This document shows, one piece after another, positions 23,866-35,770 of a stretch of DNA of 64,000 nucleotides (position 1 is its first letter; each line of letters starts with the position of its first letter). Source of the stretch: Silurus meridionalis (lineage: Eukaryota > Chordata > Actinopteri > Siluriformes > Siluridae). Below the pieces are notes generated by a model. The model worked only from the letters and a program-made list of their open reading frames with translations. It did not search any database and was not told where the DNA came from. The DNA is taken from assembly GCF_014805685.1 (NCBI RefSeq), contig NC_060892.1, positions 4,615,490-4,679,489 of the forward strand, given 5' to 3'. A program made the position numbers and the translations under genes.

Positions 23866-25010
23866 AGTTTTTTCAGTTGCCTTGGAGCATTTCTAAAACC
23901 ATTCTTAATATTTGCAAACTAGTAATTGCATTTCTCAAAACAATGTGCACAAAAAGCACAACACAATGGATTTCTTGCAAAAGCCTGTGATTTTCTCAAA
24001 ATCCTTAGTTCATCTCTTAAAAGTATTTGTCAATAAACATCTCATTCCCATCAAAAAGAAAAATCTCTTTGTCATTGTTCACAGACAAGATAATCAAAAT
24101 GTTTAGTTGTGTTGTCTGGCGCAAAGTTTCAGTTTTTCTTTAAATAAAATACGGTTTTATCACAGTGACTGAAAATGCACAAAGTTAAATTTGTTCTGTT
24201 CAGCATCTATAAATTTCAGCAGCACAAATTCATTTATTTTACTGCATATTTGATTTATATTGAGTGCAAGAGACCGGAAAGGATTTACACTTTGACTTTA
24301 CTGTACTAGTGCTCGTTCTTTTCCTGGTTGCTCATCCACTTTCAGAAATTGTAATTCTGTGTTTTGCTCTGTTGCCAAATGAAGGTTCACAAGATTCACC
24401 CATGGTAAAATATGCGCTTCCTTTAGCAGCATAGCGGTATTTTGGGAACAGCCTGGCACTGCACGTTTCCAGTATTACTGCATGTGTGCAAGACGAGGAA
24501 TATGTCCTTATTATTTTCTGATGCTCATTTCTAAGTTTCTTTGACTAACCCGTAACGCTGTTGCCAAGAAAATAAAAAGCACAGTTTTGGAAACCTGTCT
24601 GTGCTTATATGATTTCTGTTGTAACTGGAGTTAGCGAGCTCTCCCTTCACCCAGACTCAACGCGTTACAACGACTTGTATCTAAACAGTAGCCGACCAAA
24701 GTCATTGTTCACTGTCTTCCTCCTTCCTTTCACAACTATTTCTCTCGAGAGTTTATCTTTTGGCATCGTCGTGCGTTTAAAAAAACATTTTTTCTCCCAA
24801 GGCCGTGCAGCTCAGAACACAGGTGAGGTGCGTTTTTTAGTTTCCGTTCGGAAATTTCATTGGTCTAATGTTATGGGGTTCAGTTTTTTGGCTTGAAGTT
24901 TGTGAAACCGGGAAAAACCCAGGAAAAATTCATAATGTGGAGGTTGAACATGTAGTTTTGAGAATTTCATTTCTGATCTGAGAAACGCTCCGAAGCAACT
25001 GAGAAAAACT
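23866..25010. mobile_element. MITE with 'ttttctcagttgctttggag' termini, carrying a nested insertion
   Basis: The left end ttttttcagttgccttggag and right end gctccgaagcaactgagaaa form imperfect inverted termini shared with 62518-63118. The extra internal segment at about 24395-24940 belongs to the cgtattttcc family and doubles the length compared with the 600-base copy. Confidence 0.6.
24395..24940 (+). mobile_element. Nested 'cgtattttcc' family segment (copy 2)
   Basis: Nearly the same sequence as 26342-26853 (cttattattttctgatgctc, gcgttacaacgacttgtatc, ggtctaatgttatg). Its cgtattttcc terminus itself is missing here. Confidence 0.6.
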
Positions 25011-25529
25011 GTGATATAAGTCATTGCATCTCTATTACTTATTTTTAGTTACAAAGTGAACTCCAGGCACTTCATTGTTTTTTTCCCCCTCACTGCTCAG
25101 AGGTGTGATGTGTCAAGGACACATCTGTAAGTAGACTCTAACAGATGTTGGTGATCCTGTCTCAGAATATTAGTGTCAGTGTGGTTCAGTGATGAGTCTG
25201 CGCCACAGTGAGGTCAGAGTTCAAACATAGGGCAGTGCTGCCTCCGTAATTATATATTTTACACCGAACTACGCTGAGGTGGATCTACTAACTTAGTAAA
25301 TGCAAGTTCAGTGAAAAGCCTAAAGACATATGTACATAAATGTCAGTGTATTTGGTATGGCCTCTTTCTTGCTTTTTATTTCAAATCAATTGCATCAGTG
25401 TCCTCTGAGTGCATGCCTTAATTCGAAGAAATTCTGTAGTCTAGAAGGCATGAGAAATTTCTGACCCTTTGTACAAAGCACAGCGCTTTATCAATATCAC
25501 ACATTTGCTTACATTTAGAGACCTAGAAA

Positions 25530-25720
25530 TAGCCTCTTTTGGGATTGCTTTGGAGCAGGGAATGTTGGAATACTGAACCAACATGGACACTGCAATTGCA
25601 CTGCACATGCCATTTCATCTGGACTTCACCATACAACAAGACAATGAGACGAAGCATACGTCCAGGCTCTATACGCGTTATTTACAGAGCAAACAGTCAG
25701 TGGAATGTTACATTAACATA
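25530..25720 (+). pseudogene. Tc1-like transposase fragment
   Basis: The stretch ggattgctttggagcaggga to gacaatgagacgaagcatac matches the GLLWSR.. / FTIQQDNETKHT core of Tc1 transposases and parallels 23300-23500. It is short and frameshifted. Confidence 0.6.
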
Positions 25721-25952
25721 TTTCTACCTACAGCTAATGCTAGTTTATTACATGACCAGATACTTCAACTACTTTTGTCTTGGAAGTACATACAAATATA
25801 ACCTATATAGTGCATTTCCAGCTCAACCTCCACCCTAGTGAACGTTTAGGGATAATCACCTGACATGAGCACAAATCTCCATAAGCGCACCCTAAAGTCT
25901 AGTGCGGCATCTTACTGGAAGAGTGGAGGCTATTCTAACAGCAAATAGGGAC

Positions 25953-26961
25953 TACAGATGTGCATCTCCATAACTGAGGCTGCGATACATTAAATATACA
26001 TATGAAGTAGAAATTGCACAGCAATTTAATATGGCACAGATACTTTTATTTCTTTGGTTAAGACAAACAGCAAATCATAAAATGCCTTATGTGCCTTTTG
26101 ACTTCTAGCGCATGGCCCTTTTACACACAGGCCTTTGTAGTGCAAAAAAGGAAGATGCAACTCTACCTCTGCCATGTTACCGTATTTTCCCGTCTATAAA
26201 GCGCACCCAAGTATAAGCCGCACCCACTGAATTTGACAAATATTTTGAACATAAATATACTATCTATATCTACACTGAAACTAATGAACTTTACACAGGC
26301 TTTAATGAAAGACACGTTACACACGGTGTAACGGGTGAAATATGTTGTGCTTCCTTTAGGAGCATTGCGGTATTTTGGGAATAGCCTGCCACTGCATTCT
26401 TCCCGGTATTACTGCGTGTGTGGAGACGAGGGTTATGTCCTTATTATTTTCTGATGCTCATTTCTAAGTTTCTTTGACTAACCCGTAAAGCTGTTGCCAA
26501 GAAAAATAAAAAAGCACGAGTTTTGGAAACCTGTCTGTGCTTATATGATTCTGTTGCAACTGGAGTTAGTGAGCTCTCCCTTCACCCAGACTTAACGCGT
26601 TACAACGACTTGTATCTAAACAGTAGCCGACCAAGAAAGTCATTGTTCTCTGTCTTCCTACTGTATTTCTCTGGGGAGTTTATCTTTTGTCATCGTTGTG
26701 CGCCACCGGTGGAAGTTTTTCTCCCGATGCCGTGCAGCTCAGAACACAGGTGAGGTTTTTTTCGTTTACGTTCGAAAAGTTCATTGGTCTAATGTTATGT
26801 AGTTCAGTTTTTTTGGCTTGAAGTTTGTGAAACCGGGAAAAACCCAGGAAAATGCAAATATATAAAAAACTATGTAAAAACAATATAACACAAGTGATGC
26901 ATCACATCATTAACTTTTTTGCCGATGCACTGATGCGAATCGGTGAATCTTACCATCACTA
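25953..26961 (+). mobile_element. hAT-like element with perfect 8-bp target-site duplication
   Basis: Flanked by atagggac at 25945-25952 and 26962-26969. Ends tacagatgtgcatctc and ttaccatcacta. It is itself interrupted by the cgtattttcc-family copy at about 26178-26855. No transposase ORF. Confidence 0.7.
26178..26855 (+). mobile_element. 'cgtattttcc' family element (copy 3)
   Basis: Starts ccgtattttcccgtctataa and gcgcacccaagtataagccg, then matches 24395-24940 up to gggaaaaacccaggaaaat. Nested inside the hAT-like element. Confidence 0.6.
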
Positions 26962-27122
26962 ATAGGGACTAAATATGAAATGGGTTGTATGCACATATTT
27001 ATCTTTTGGTCAGGTGTCCACAACCTTTTTGCCCATATAATGATTACTAGATGTATATTTAATATAAATCAGTCAGTCCCTGATACAGCCTACTTCCTCG
27101 AGTTAAAATAAGAAAGAATTGT

Positions 27123-27300
27123 GTTTTTACTTGTCACATGTCCTTTACAGCACAGTGAAATTCTAGGGTCAGAGCACAGGGTCAGCATGATACAGCGCCC
27201 CTGGAGCACAGAGGGTTAAGGGCCTTGCTCAAGGGCCCCAAGAGTGGCAGCTTGGTGATACCAATCAGTATCCCAGGGCCTTAACCACTGAGCTTTCACC
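27123..27300 (-). mobile_element. tRNA-derived SINE (reverse)
   Basis: The - strand reads agctcagtggttaaggccct, then ccaagctgccactcttgggg and an A-rich 3' part with gaatttcactgtgctgtaaa. It is the same family as 60739-60972, minus a clear B box. Confidence 0.7.
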
Positions 27301-28029
27301 TTCCCAAATAAGAGATAAATAAAATGAGTGATTATGTGGTGAGAAAAAAATCCCATGTCACAAATAGTTTTGGAAATAAATGATAGTACATCCCACATCC
27401 TAGTGTTGTGTGTAAGAAAAGCCACATGGGCAGTAGGGTGTTGACATTCACACTACACATGCCTGCTGCCAATTAATCCGACAATATGACAAGAGGCCCA
27501 ACAGCCCGGACTGACAGGCTCTTAATTTAATTACACACAGTCACTGACTCAGTGCTAAATGGACCAGAACCTGTGTGCTGTTCTCTGTGAAAGGCCACCG
27601 GACTCACACACACTGCTGTGTGGCTCATTTCAGTTTTGTTGCTGTAGTTTAATTGCAATAACTCTCTCACTTACTCTGCAAACAAATGATGAGCTACATA
27701 TTAAACAGCTCTGTCTGGAGAATAACAAACTTTTCCATGAGCGTCATGGCATCACAAGACTGCTTGCCCATTAAGCTTTGCATGTCACATGACCTAGTCA
27801 CATGTCACTTATCACTCACACTATTTTTCCTATCACACTTAATAAGCATTTAAGTTTTGCATCTTGCCCTTTATCTCATGTTAGTATTCTATCCTTGTCA
27901 TTTCTTGGTGTTTCTTTGCTTCGTGTGCCACGGTCCATGATTGCAGTATTGTTTCTTTGTAAAAATTGTTTCGTTTTTTTCTGTATTTATCTTGTATGTA
28001 CACACGGCGGTGGTGAATACATATTTTAA
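27301..28029. other. Intergenic, unique sequence
   Basis: No gene. 27425-27790 is of higher complexity with several AATTA cores and could be regulatory. Confidence 0.35.
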
Positions 28030-28363
28030 GAAGAAGGAGGAGCATAGGGTGATGTATAAGAGTGGAGGAAGGTGCACACAGGTACACAATAAAGGATACA
28101 GATGGAAATGTGTTGACTAGTAAGGAGAGGGTGTTGAGAAGTCAGAAGGAGTATTTCGAGCAGCTGATGAATGAGAAGAAGAGAGAAGGTCTAAAGGAAT
28201 TACATTGTCTGTTTGTGGATTTAGAGAAAGCGTACGACAGGGTGCCGAGAAAGGAGTTGTGATATTGTATGAGGAAGTCAGGTGTGTCAGAGAAGTATGT
28301 GAGGGTGGTGCAGGACATGTATGAGGACAGCGTGACAGCAGTGAAGTGTGCAGTAGGAACGGC
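28030..28363 (+). pseudogene. RTE-type LINE reverse transcriptase fragment
   Basis: Reads RYTIKDTDGNVLTSKERVL, KEYFEQLMNEKKRE, then GLKELHCLFVDLEKAYDRVP and a stretch with CMRKSGVSEKYVRVVQDMYE. It has an internal deletion between the linker and the RT core and a stop after RKEL. It ends abruptly at the junction with the next repeat. Confidence 0.75.
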
Positions 28364-29692
28364 GTTTGGGCTCTGACATGTACTTAAGTAAAAAAGTAGC
28401 AATTATTACTACCTGTTTAAATGCTGGTAACAATAAAAACGATAAAAATAATTAATCGCATGATTGTCATGAGTTAACTCAAAATAAATTGCATCTTAAT
28501 CGCACATTTTTATCTGTTCTAAATTGTTCTAAAGTTTTATTACTCCTCTTAACTGTATCTCCTGTTCAAACTGTACCTCTTCAATTGTTCATACGCATTA
28601 TATAATCAGAGAATATTATTTTTGGTTATTTAAAAGTAGACATTTCGAGCTTTCTATACATATATTTATTTTACGTCTGTAAATCAAGTATTCCCTCAAT
28701 CAATCAAGTATTCACTGAGATTCAGGTTGTTTTATTTATGTCTGTGAAAAGAGATGACAGAGACAGCAGAGAGCGCCCCCTGTCTGTATTGCTGTTATTA
28801 GGAATTAATACAAATAAAAGTAGACCCTTTACAGATTTTAATGACGTATTGCTATTATCTGTAGGATCAAAAAAGACTAATTACCAAAAAGAGTAAATTA
28901 AGTTCGTTTCGGCGTTATCAGGAAAAAATGCGATGTGGACCCCAGAGGGTTAATTGCTGGATGTGTGCATCATGGTGGAATTTTGGTGCTTGATTTGATA
29001 CTTGACGCATCAGTAAAACAAATTGATTAAAATTAATTCTTGGAGTTTATTTTATTATTTTTTTATATCTGAGTAAATGTCATAAATAAATGTATTGTGT
29101 TTTTTTAATAAAATATTAAAATATAATAAAATAGGTTTGCTTTTAAAATGAATTTGAATAAATTACATTTTGACAGCACTAATTAATATATTAATGCGAA
29201 ACAAATTTCAGATGTATCCAGGCTAAACCACCATATAGAACACAAGCAGAGAAAAGATGATGATGATCAGGTGATCAGGAAAGTCTCTGTTCTCAGTCAT
29301 GTTTACATCACTGACTCCCTCTGTCTCCTCCACGTTACCCCCAGACTTCAGCTTAGTAAATTAGCCTTCGTCTGTGGTGTGTGAGAGCCAGGAAATGATA
29401 CGCCAATGGTAGATTGAAAAAGCCGCACAATGACAGGAAATACGTTGATGGGCTGAAAATTGTGCGGTGTGCAATGAGAAGAAAAAATATTGATTATGTC
29501 ACCAAATAGATTAAAACTAATTCTGGTTTAAAATGTAAGAAGTAGAAAGTACAGATATTTGTTTAAAAATGTAATGAGTGAAAGTAAAAACTTCCCAAAA
29601 ATAAATAGTGAAGCAAAGTATTGATGCCAATCCAAAAATCTACTTAAGTACAGTAACAAAGTATATGTACTTCTTACTTCCCACCTCTGATT
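28364..29692. mobile_element. Composite dispersed repeat (copy 2)
   Basis: Starts gggctctgacatgtacttaa and ends acttcttacttcccacctct, the reverse complement of the cagaggtgggaagtaac terminus. It shares the gagagcgccccctgtctgt and taatcgcac... blocks with 14760-16270. Confidence 0.55.
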
Positions 29693-30299
29693 TCCGCTTT
29701 GTGATGGGTTAGTGAGCATCCAATTAAGTAGGGACGCAACTGTTTAATGTTTACCGTCTCATCTGCATTCAAATCCTGATTATGCTACAGACGTCTTTGG
29801 CTATATGAGTAAAATTAGCTGTGGTTAGGAAAGATTACACACAAGACAACACACACACTCTTCTGTCAGTCCCAGAAGCACAAGCCAATCATGGACACCT
29901 GTGAGCTTAATATGCAGAACATGTTGCCTTAAAGCATGAATAGTCCAGGTCAGTACTAGAGCTGTGTACAGATTTTCTGAACCTTCTACATTAGTAAATG
30001 CCTTAGATTACAGTTTAGATTTGAGATCCAGTTCTTGACAACAATCACAATGACTGAAACAGAGGAACAGACTGTGACTGTCCAACATGTGCATGACTTG
30101 AAAACCAGAATGACAGGGGTGTTTCGGCTCTGTGCCATCTAGTTGATGTTGCTTTCAATCCTCCAGATGTACAAAGGTATTTGTGGGTATGGGTGTGGGT
30201 GTGTGGGTGTGTGTGAACAATGCTGAATTTCTCTCTTCTGTCTTCTGTCACTGTTTTACACAAGTAGATCAAATTGTCAAATATTGAAATGATTAAATA
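29693..30299. other. Intergenic, no recognised feature
   Basis: Unique-looking sequence with a short GGGTGT-rich run near 30185-30215. No gene. Confidence 0.4.
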
Positions 30300-30400
30300 T
30301 TGGAGGTGGTAGCTCATTGGTAAAGACACTGGATGGATGATTGAAAGGTCATGAGGTAAAATCCCATCAAATATCAAGTTGCTGCTCCTGAGCTGGTTTT
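30300..30400 (+). mobile_element. tRNA-SINE remnant
   Basis: gtggtagctcattggtaaag with a following aggtcatgaggtaaaatccc and atcaagttgctgctcctgag body. Degenerate head of the SINE family at 60739. Confidence 0.5.
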
Positions 30401-30489
30401 TTTTTTTCTTATTTTTGCACATTGTACTGCATCACATATTCTACAGAATGTAGACTGGTCTGCAATATTTAGTGTAGTTTAGTTTGTGT

Positions 30490-31010
30490 AGCTCTGTTGT
30501 TTAATGTTGCACCAGAGAACGTTCCTAGAGAAACGTCGTTTTATTTAACTGTGTACTGTGACAACAGAAGTCCCTGGTGGTCTAGTGTTCAGGATGCAAC
30601 GCTCTCACGGCTGCTGCCCGGGTTCAATCCCCGGTCAGGGAACCAACCCCAGCCACTCTTAGTGCCGGTCCCAAGCCCGGATAAATAGGGAGGGTTGTGT
30701 TAGGAAGGGCATCCAGCGTAAAAACGTGCCAAATCAAACATGCAGATGACCTGCTGTGGCGACCCCTAACGGGAGAAGCCGAAAGAAGGTAAACTGTGAC
30801 AACAAAAGCTTCTTGACTTTTTTGCACAACACTTTGTCTTGTTAGTTTAGAGTTATGCATAGTCCTGTGTTCCTTTTGTTCATTTTTGTTGTTTGCTGTA
30901 GCACATTCGTCCTGGAGAAACGTTGTTTTTGTTTCACTGTGTACTAAACTGTATATGGTTGAAATGACAATAAAGCCTACTTGAACTCGAATGAACTCTG
31001 CTTGACTGTA
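30490..31010 (+). mobile_element. Dispersed repeat ('acaataaagcctacttg' end) carrying SINE copy B
   Basis: gcaccagagaacgttcctag through ctgtgtactgtgacaacag, then the SINE, then the duplicated target and a second related unit ending gacaataaagcctacttgaa. Related units occur at 41875-42120 (reverse), 45880-46148, 53823-53980 (reverse) and 60180-60250. Confidence 0.55.
30571..30790 (+). mobile_element. tRNA-Glu-derived SINE with RTE-like tail (copy B)
   Basis: The tRNA-like head (30571-30642) starts tccctggtggtctagtgttc; the body contains agtgccggtcccaagcccgg and the tail tggcgacccctaacgggaga and gccgaaagaag. An imperfect 16-base target duplication (actgtgacaacagaag / actgtgacaacaaaag) flanks it. 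The anticodon stem is mismatched. Confidence 0.85.
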
Positions 31011-33308
31011 TAAATAAGATATTTATACGTTTCTTTGCATAAAAATGTCTGTCAAATTCTGTCTTTGTAAATGTCAATTGTCCTTTATCAAGACATTTCA
31101 CCTGCACACCACCAGAGGGCCATGGCTAAAGTCTAAAGTCTAAAGTCTGGATGGGGTGGGAGAGATGGCATACACTCCCTCTTCTGTCAATCACAGCAGC
31201 ACTAACCAACCACATGCATTTGCAAGCTCTGTAGCAGTAGCTATCGATTTAGCGATATGGCAATGCAAATCACTCGTACTCTGACTTATACCTGATTTGT
31301 TGGTGCAGATTGCATGTTTATGTAAATGCAAAAATGATGCATATTTATTTAGAGTAAAAAACAAAGATGTTCCCATTTGTTTTTAATAGCTTCTTAGATG
31401 CTAATACATAAATCCTACTAATATCACAGCAATACTTAAATCCTATATTCTTAAAAAAAATTTGGAGCCTATACCATGTTTTTGAGAAGCACTTTGGGTC
31501 ACACCCTTGAATTTCCTATTATAACAAACCCTGTTGTTACATTTCTTATTTCCTCCAAAGATCACAATCTCTGTTTACTGCCTCTGAGGCAAACCCATCA
31601 ACTAAAAAAGGGCTTTTTCCTGTTTTGGCACCGCTGTTGGTGTTGGAGATTTAGATTTTTTGTTGTCTGTGTTGCTGCTTGTTAATTTGTTACTTTAGTT
31701 CGTTTGTTACTCTTTCGGGAGAATTTGAATGAACTCCTATCGAAGTTATGGGTGTTACTTGCTTCACTAATTGCACTATTGTTTTCCCTTTCCTTGCTTC
31801 TTAGCTTCTTTTTCCCTCTGGGGAAGTGAGGAATGAAAATGAGGGCAGATTAGAACAAGAACAAACATGTTTAATAAATGTTCTTGGCCACTGATTCATT
31901 TTATTGTAATACGCTAAAAACCTCTCATTGTAAAATTATACATATAAAGCCACGAAGTGTATCTTTATTTAGACATTAATTGCTTTTAAAAACCGCCACA
32001 TTATAATAATAATGATACGATTTAATAGTCCTTCGAGATTGTTGCTTGTCAGGCTGTACAAACACGATCCCCATGTCTCACTGTAGGATCTCAGTTGTCA
32101 TAATGTCAGACTGTACAGAAAAAGATCAATCGAGATCAATCCCTGTCATTTTCAGACTGGCATTCTCTTGCTACTGGTAGCTAACAGCAAACAAAAACAA
32201 CCTGTAGCGTTAATTTCGTTCACGACGAAAGCCATACAAATACTTATTTTCCCTCCAAAACTTAATAAATTCCTCCTCTTGGTGTGGTGTCCACCTGACT
32301 CGTTTCTACGTTTTAACTGAGGTGGTTTGAAGTTGTTCTGCTAATTGCATTAGCATGGTACAGCACTCCCATTGGTTCTTGGTTTGATGGTCCTTGTAGC
32401 AGTCACACTGCAGAGTCTGAAATCTTCTGAGACAATTTCATTGGATAAAAATAATGATCACAGTGGCCATTAGTTGTCAGTGTCTTGTGTCAAACCAGCT
32501 AACAAAGACTACAGATTTAAGAGTAGGATTATAGGGATTTTTTTATATTTTTTTTTATATAATCTCTGGGGCAAAACCGCCACAGAGTGCACCTGGCTTA
32601 ACCAACATATCATTTTTTTGTTTAGGGGTTGTATGGCTTTGGTCTTGATACTTTTTTTTGTATCGAATTTCTTTCTGCATGCAAAAAGTTTGATAAGAAA
32701 TAACTTCTTCTATTAATGCTAGTGGTGTAACGATGCATTTATTCATACCAAACCATTTCAGTACAGGTCTTTCAGTTCAGTGCATGTGTGGTTAAAAATA
32801 GAAATTTCCTCACAAATGTATTAAGTGGCAGAACACTAGTCTCTGCCTCACACTTTGAATGCAGTGTCAATGTTTTTTTTTTGTTTGTTTTTTTTTATTA
32901 AACTTGAAAAACAAAAACACAACAATGCTAGGGATATAAAAAGAAACCTAACATCTTACCCATTCTACCCCTTGGGAATAGGATGCTGTCTAGAAGCATA
33001 ACATACTCTCATTCCAAGATGGCAAATGTTTCTTTCCAAGCCATGCAGTGAATGATTTCAAATCAAAGAAACAAAGGAGTGTTAATGATTTTCAGCCATC
33101 GATGATCTCAGATAACTAATATGCTGGATTTCAACTGATCTGATGCATATATAGTAAACCCCATTGGGGTCTTTACACTGGATCAATATAAAATAAATTG
33201 CCAATGTACCTCACATGTTTTTTTCTAATCACATGTCAAATAAACACAAATTAAACAACTTTATATTATTAAAGGTTAAAAAAAAAAAAAATTGTATATA
33301 ACTAAATG
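31011..33308. other. Intergenic, no recognised gene
   Basis: About 2.3 kb of A/T-rich sequence with poly-T runs (32870-32905) and no supported ORF, RNA or named repeat. Confidence 0.4.
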
Positions 33309-33374
33309 AATCATCCGCTGTGGTGACCCCTAATGGGAGCAGCTGAAAGAAGAAGAAGAAGAAGAAGAAGAAGA
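33309..33374 (+). repeat. RTE/SINE 3' tail fragment with (GAA)n
   Basis: atccgctgtggtgaccccta then gggagcagctgaaagaagaa and a (GAA)n run. It is the 3' tail shared by RTE and the tRNA-Glu SINE. Confidence 0.75.
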
Positions 33375-34458
33375 AGACTGTATCTAACTAAATAATTATT
33401 ATAATTCATTTATACATCTTCATTAAAATTGATCCTCCAACTCATTCTAACTCATTTAAGGTTGATGTCCTCCTCTGCTGGACTCAGATTACTGATCGGT
33501 TGGTTTATTGGATAATTTTTAGATTTGATTTAGTCTTGATAAATACTACATATTGTGTAGAGGGTTGTGCGATGCAGTAGGACAGAAAGAGAAGAAGTTG
33601 ATGTGTTTATTGTCTTTCTGAACACACAGGAAAATGTTTTGAATGATCTTTTTCAAGCCAATTTTCTCGTCTTAAAATTAACATTGCTGTGTCCATTTGT
33701 CAGGTTTACAGGAACACTATTTCCTTTTCAGCACTGAAATTAGAAAATATAAGCATCACTAATCTCACTAGTGGCCGGACGTCATGTACAGATAGATTAG
33801 CTAATTAAATCAGAAATATGCCGTTTGGGAAAATTCAGACTTTTTGGTGACTCAAATTTTTTTATTTTTTTACATTTCCAAGGGTCAAGGGTTTAACAAA
33901 CTTTAACTGTGTTTAAACACCCTTTGAGATGGTGATTGGGAGTCAGATATTTTTTATAGCAATATGAGTAAAAAATAGAAAAAATGGAAGGTAATATCAT
34001 GATGCTTGTCGGGTCTCTGCCAGGCTGTCAGGCTTTTACAGCCACAGAGAAAGAGATTAAATACTTTTGCCAGGAGAGAACATTGCTTTTGCATGGTCTG
34101 CTACTTCATTTTTAAAGGTCAATAATACCAAATGTTTAGGGGTTAAAAACCCACAAATTTCAAAATGTTTTTGTTATGTGATACACTGAAAACTTTCCTA
34201 ATTAAACATTTTTTTGGAAAAAATAAAAAAAAATTGCAGCTTCACCTCTGACTGTTTCAACCTACTGACTGTGGAGTTTTAAATAAATTAAATTTGGTTG
34301 TATTTTATAGTGTTATTACCAATGGATATTAGATAAGGCAGATTTACAGAATTAAACAAATTTCAAATATACATTTTAGAGCCATAAAAAGTCCCAATTA
34401 GTTTAATTAAATTCAATTAAATGGACAATGGACATTGTTCCAAAGCAGCTTTACACAT
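33375..34458. other. Intergenic, no recognised feature
   Basis: A/T-rich sequence without supported coding or repeat signal. Confidence 0.4.
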
Positions 34459-34912
34459 ATACAGTGCATCTGGAAAGTATTCACAGCATTTCACCTTTTC
34501 ACTTTCACTTTTTTTAATTTGTTACAGCTTTATTCCAAAATAGATTCAATTGTTTTTCTTATTCTACACACAATAGGCCATAATGGCAATGTAAAAGAAA
34601 TGTATTTGAAATTTTAGCAAATTTATTAAAAATGAAAAACAAAAAAAGTAATCACATGTACAAAGTATTCACAGCCTTTGCTCAATAATATACAAAGAGT
34701 ATTATGCTACAAGCTTGGCACGCCTATTACTTTGGTCAGTTTCTCCCATTGTTCTTTGCAGAACCTCTCAAGCTCCATCAGGTTGGATAGAAAGCGTCAA
34801 TGCACAGCCATTTTCAGATCTCTCCAGAGATGTCTAATCGGGTTCAAGTCTGGGCTTTCGCTTTGCTACTTAAGAACATTCACAGAGTCATCCTGTAGCC
34901 ACTCCATTGTTA
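34459..34912 (-). mobile_element. Tc1/mariner-like element fragment
   Basis: cagtgcatctggaaagtatt, cttattctacacacaata and gaacctctcaagctccatca are typical of a fish Tc1-like family end. The interior (tctctccagagatgtctaat) corresponds to an N-terminal portion in reverse. It is truncated where the RTE fragment starts. Confidence 0.65.
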
Positions 34913-35182
34913 TCTTAGCTGTGCTTAGCTACTGTATATATTGCATCTGTGCTGCTTTTCCTTGGCATAAAACCATACTGTTGCTCACAGATGGTCACCT
35001 CTTTTCTCAGCCTGGCTTCCATTACTCTTTCCCATAACTTCATGGTGTGACTGATCAACTTTATTCTCCTGTAGTTACTGCAGGTCTGCACATCTCCCTT
35101 ATTCTTAAAGATCGGTACCAGCACACTCCTTCTCCATTCCTCAGGCATCCTCTCACCTTCTAAAATGAAATTCTGGTTCGTG
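34913..35182 (-). pseudogene. RTE-type reverse transcriptase fragment (N-terminal RT)
   Basis: The - strand reads GERMPEEWRRSVLVPIFKNK, then GDVQTCSNYRRIKLISHTMK and EQQYGFMPRKSSTDAIY, the fingers region of a non-LTR RT. It is flanked on the right by a headless SINE body. Confidence 0.8.
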
Positions 35183-35307
35183 ATCCGCATATTTGTTTTG
35201 GCACATGTTTTATGCTGGATGCCCTTCCTAACACAACCCTTCCTATTTATCTGGGCTTGGGACCGGCACTAAGAGTGCACTGGCTTGTGCAACCCAGATG
35301 GGGTTAA

Positions 35308-35346
<39 letters not shown>

Positions 35347-35350
35347 ATAT
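35183..35350 (-). mobile_element. Headless tRNA-Glu SINE body plus (AAAT)n
   Basis: gatgcccttcctaacacaac and gggaccggcactaagagtgc match the SINE body of copies A-C, without the tRNA-like head. An (AATA)n run follows at 35307-35350. Confidence 0.65.
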
Positions 35351-35477
35351 TAATTAATTAAGTTCAGGATCAAGTTCAAGGTTATTTCTATAGCACTTTT
35401 TAGTAAGGACATTGTCTCAAAGTGAATGATGTGTGTTTATTCCTCATTAACAAGCCTGGGTGACAATTAACTAATTG

Positions 35478-35482
<5 letters not shown>

Positions 35483-35529
<47 letters not shown>

Positions 35530-35530
35530 T
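35483..35530 (+). repeat. (TAA)n microsatellite
   Basis: About 48 bases of uninterrupted AAT repeats. Confidence 0.95.
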
Positions 35531-35691
35531 CCATGGTTAGAAATTATGTTGTCTTTCTGTATTTCTTGTATTTTAAACACCTTTGAACACAGGAATTCAT
35601 GGGAAACTTTCCTTTTGAAACACTCTGTGTTGTCATTCCACAATCTATGTATGTGGAACAAGTTCGGATTCCTTATGCTGATAAGCCATCT

Positions 35692-35695
<4 letters not shown>

Positions 35696-35757
<62 letters not shown>

Positions 35758-35770
35758 AGGGGGGGGGGGT
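35696..35770 (+). repeat. (GA)n microsatellite followed by poly-G
   Basis: About 58 bases of GA repeats, then acagg and a run of ten G. Confidence 0.95.

Larger units (their letters stand above)
25805..27043 (+). mobile_element. Tc1-like MITE interrupted by a hAT-like element
   Basis: The two halves (about 25805-25952 and 26970-27043) belong to the gggacacctgac family (catcttactggaagagtgga; gtcaggtgtccacaaccttt). They are separated by the element at 25953-26961. Confidence 0.65.
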
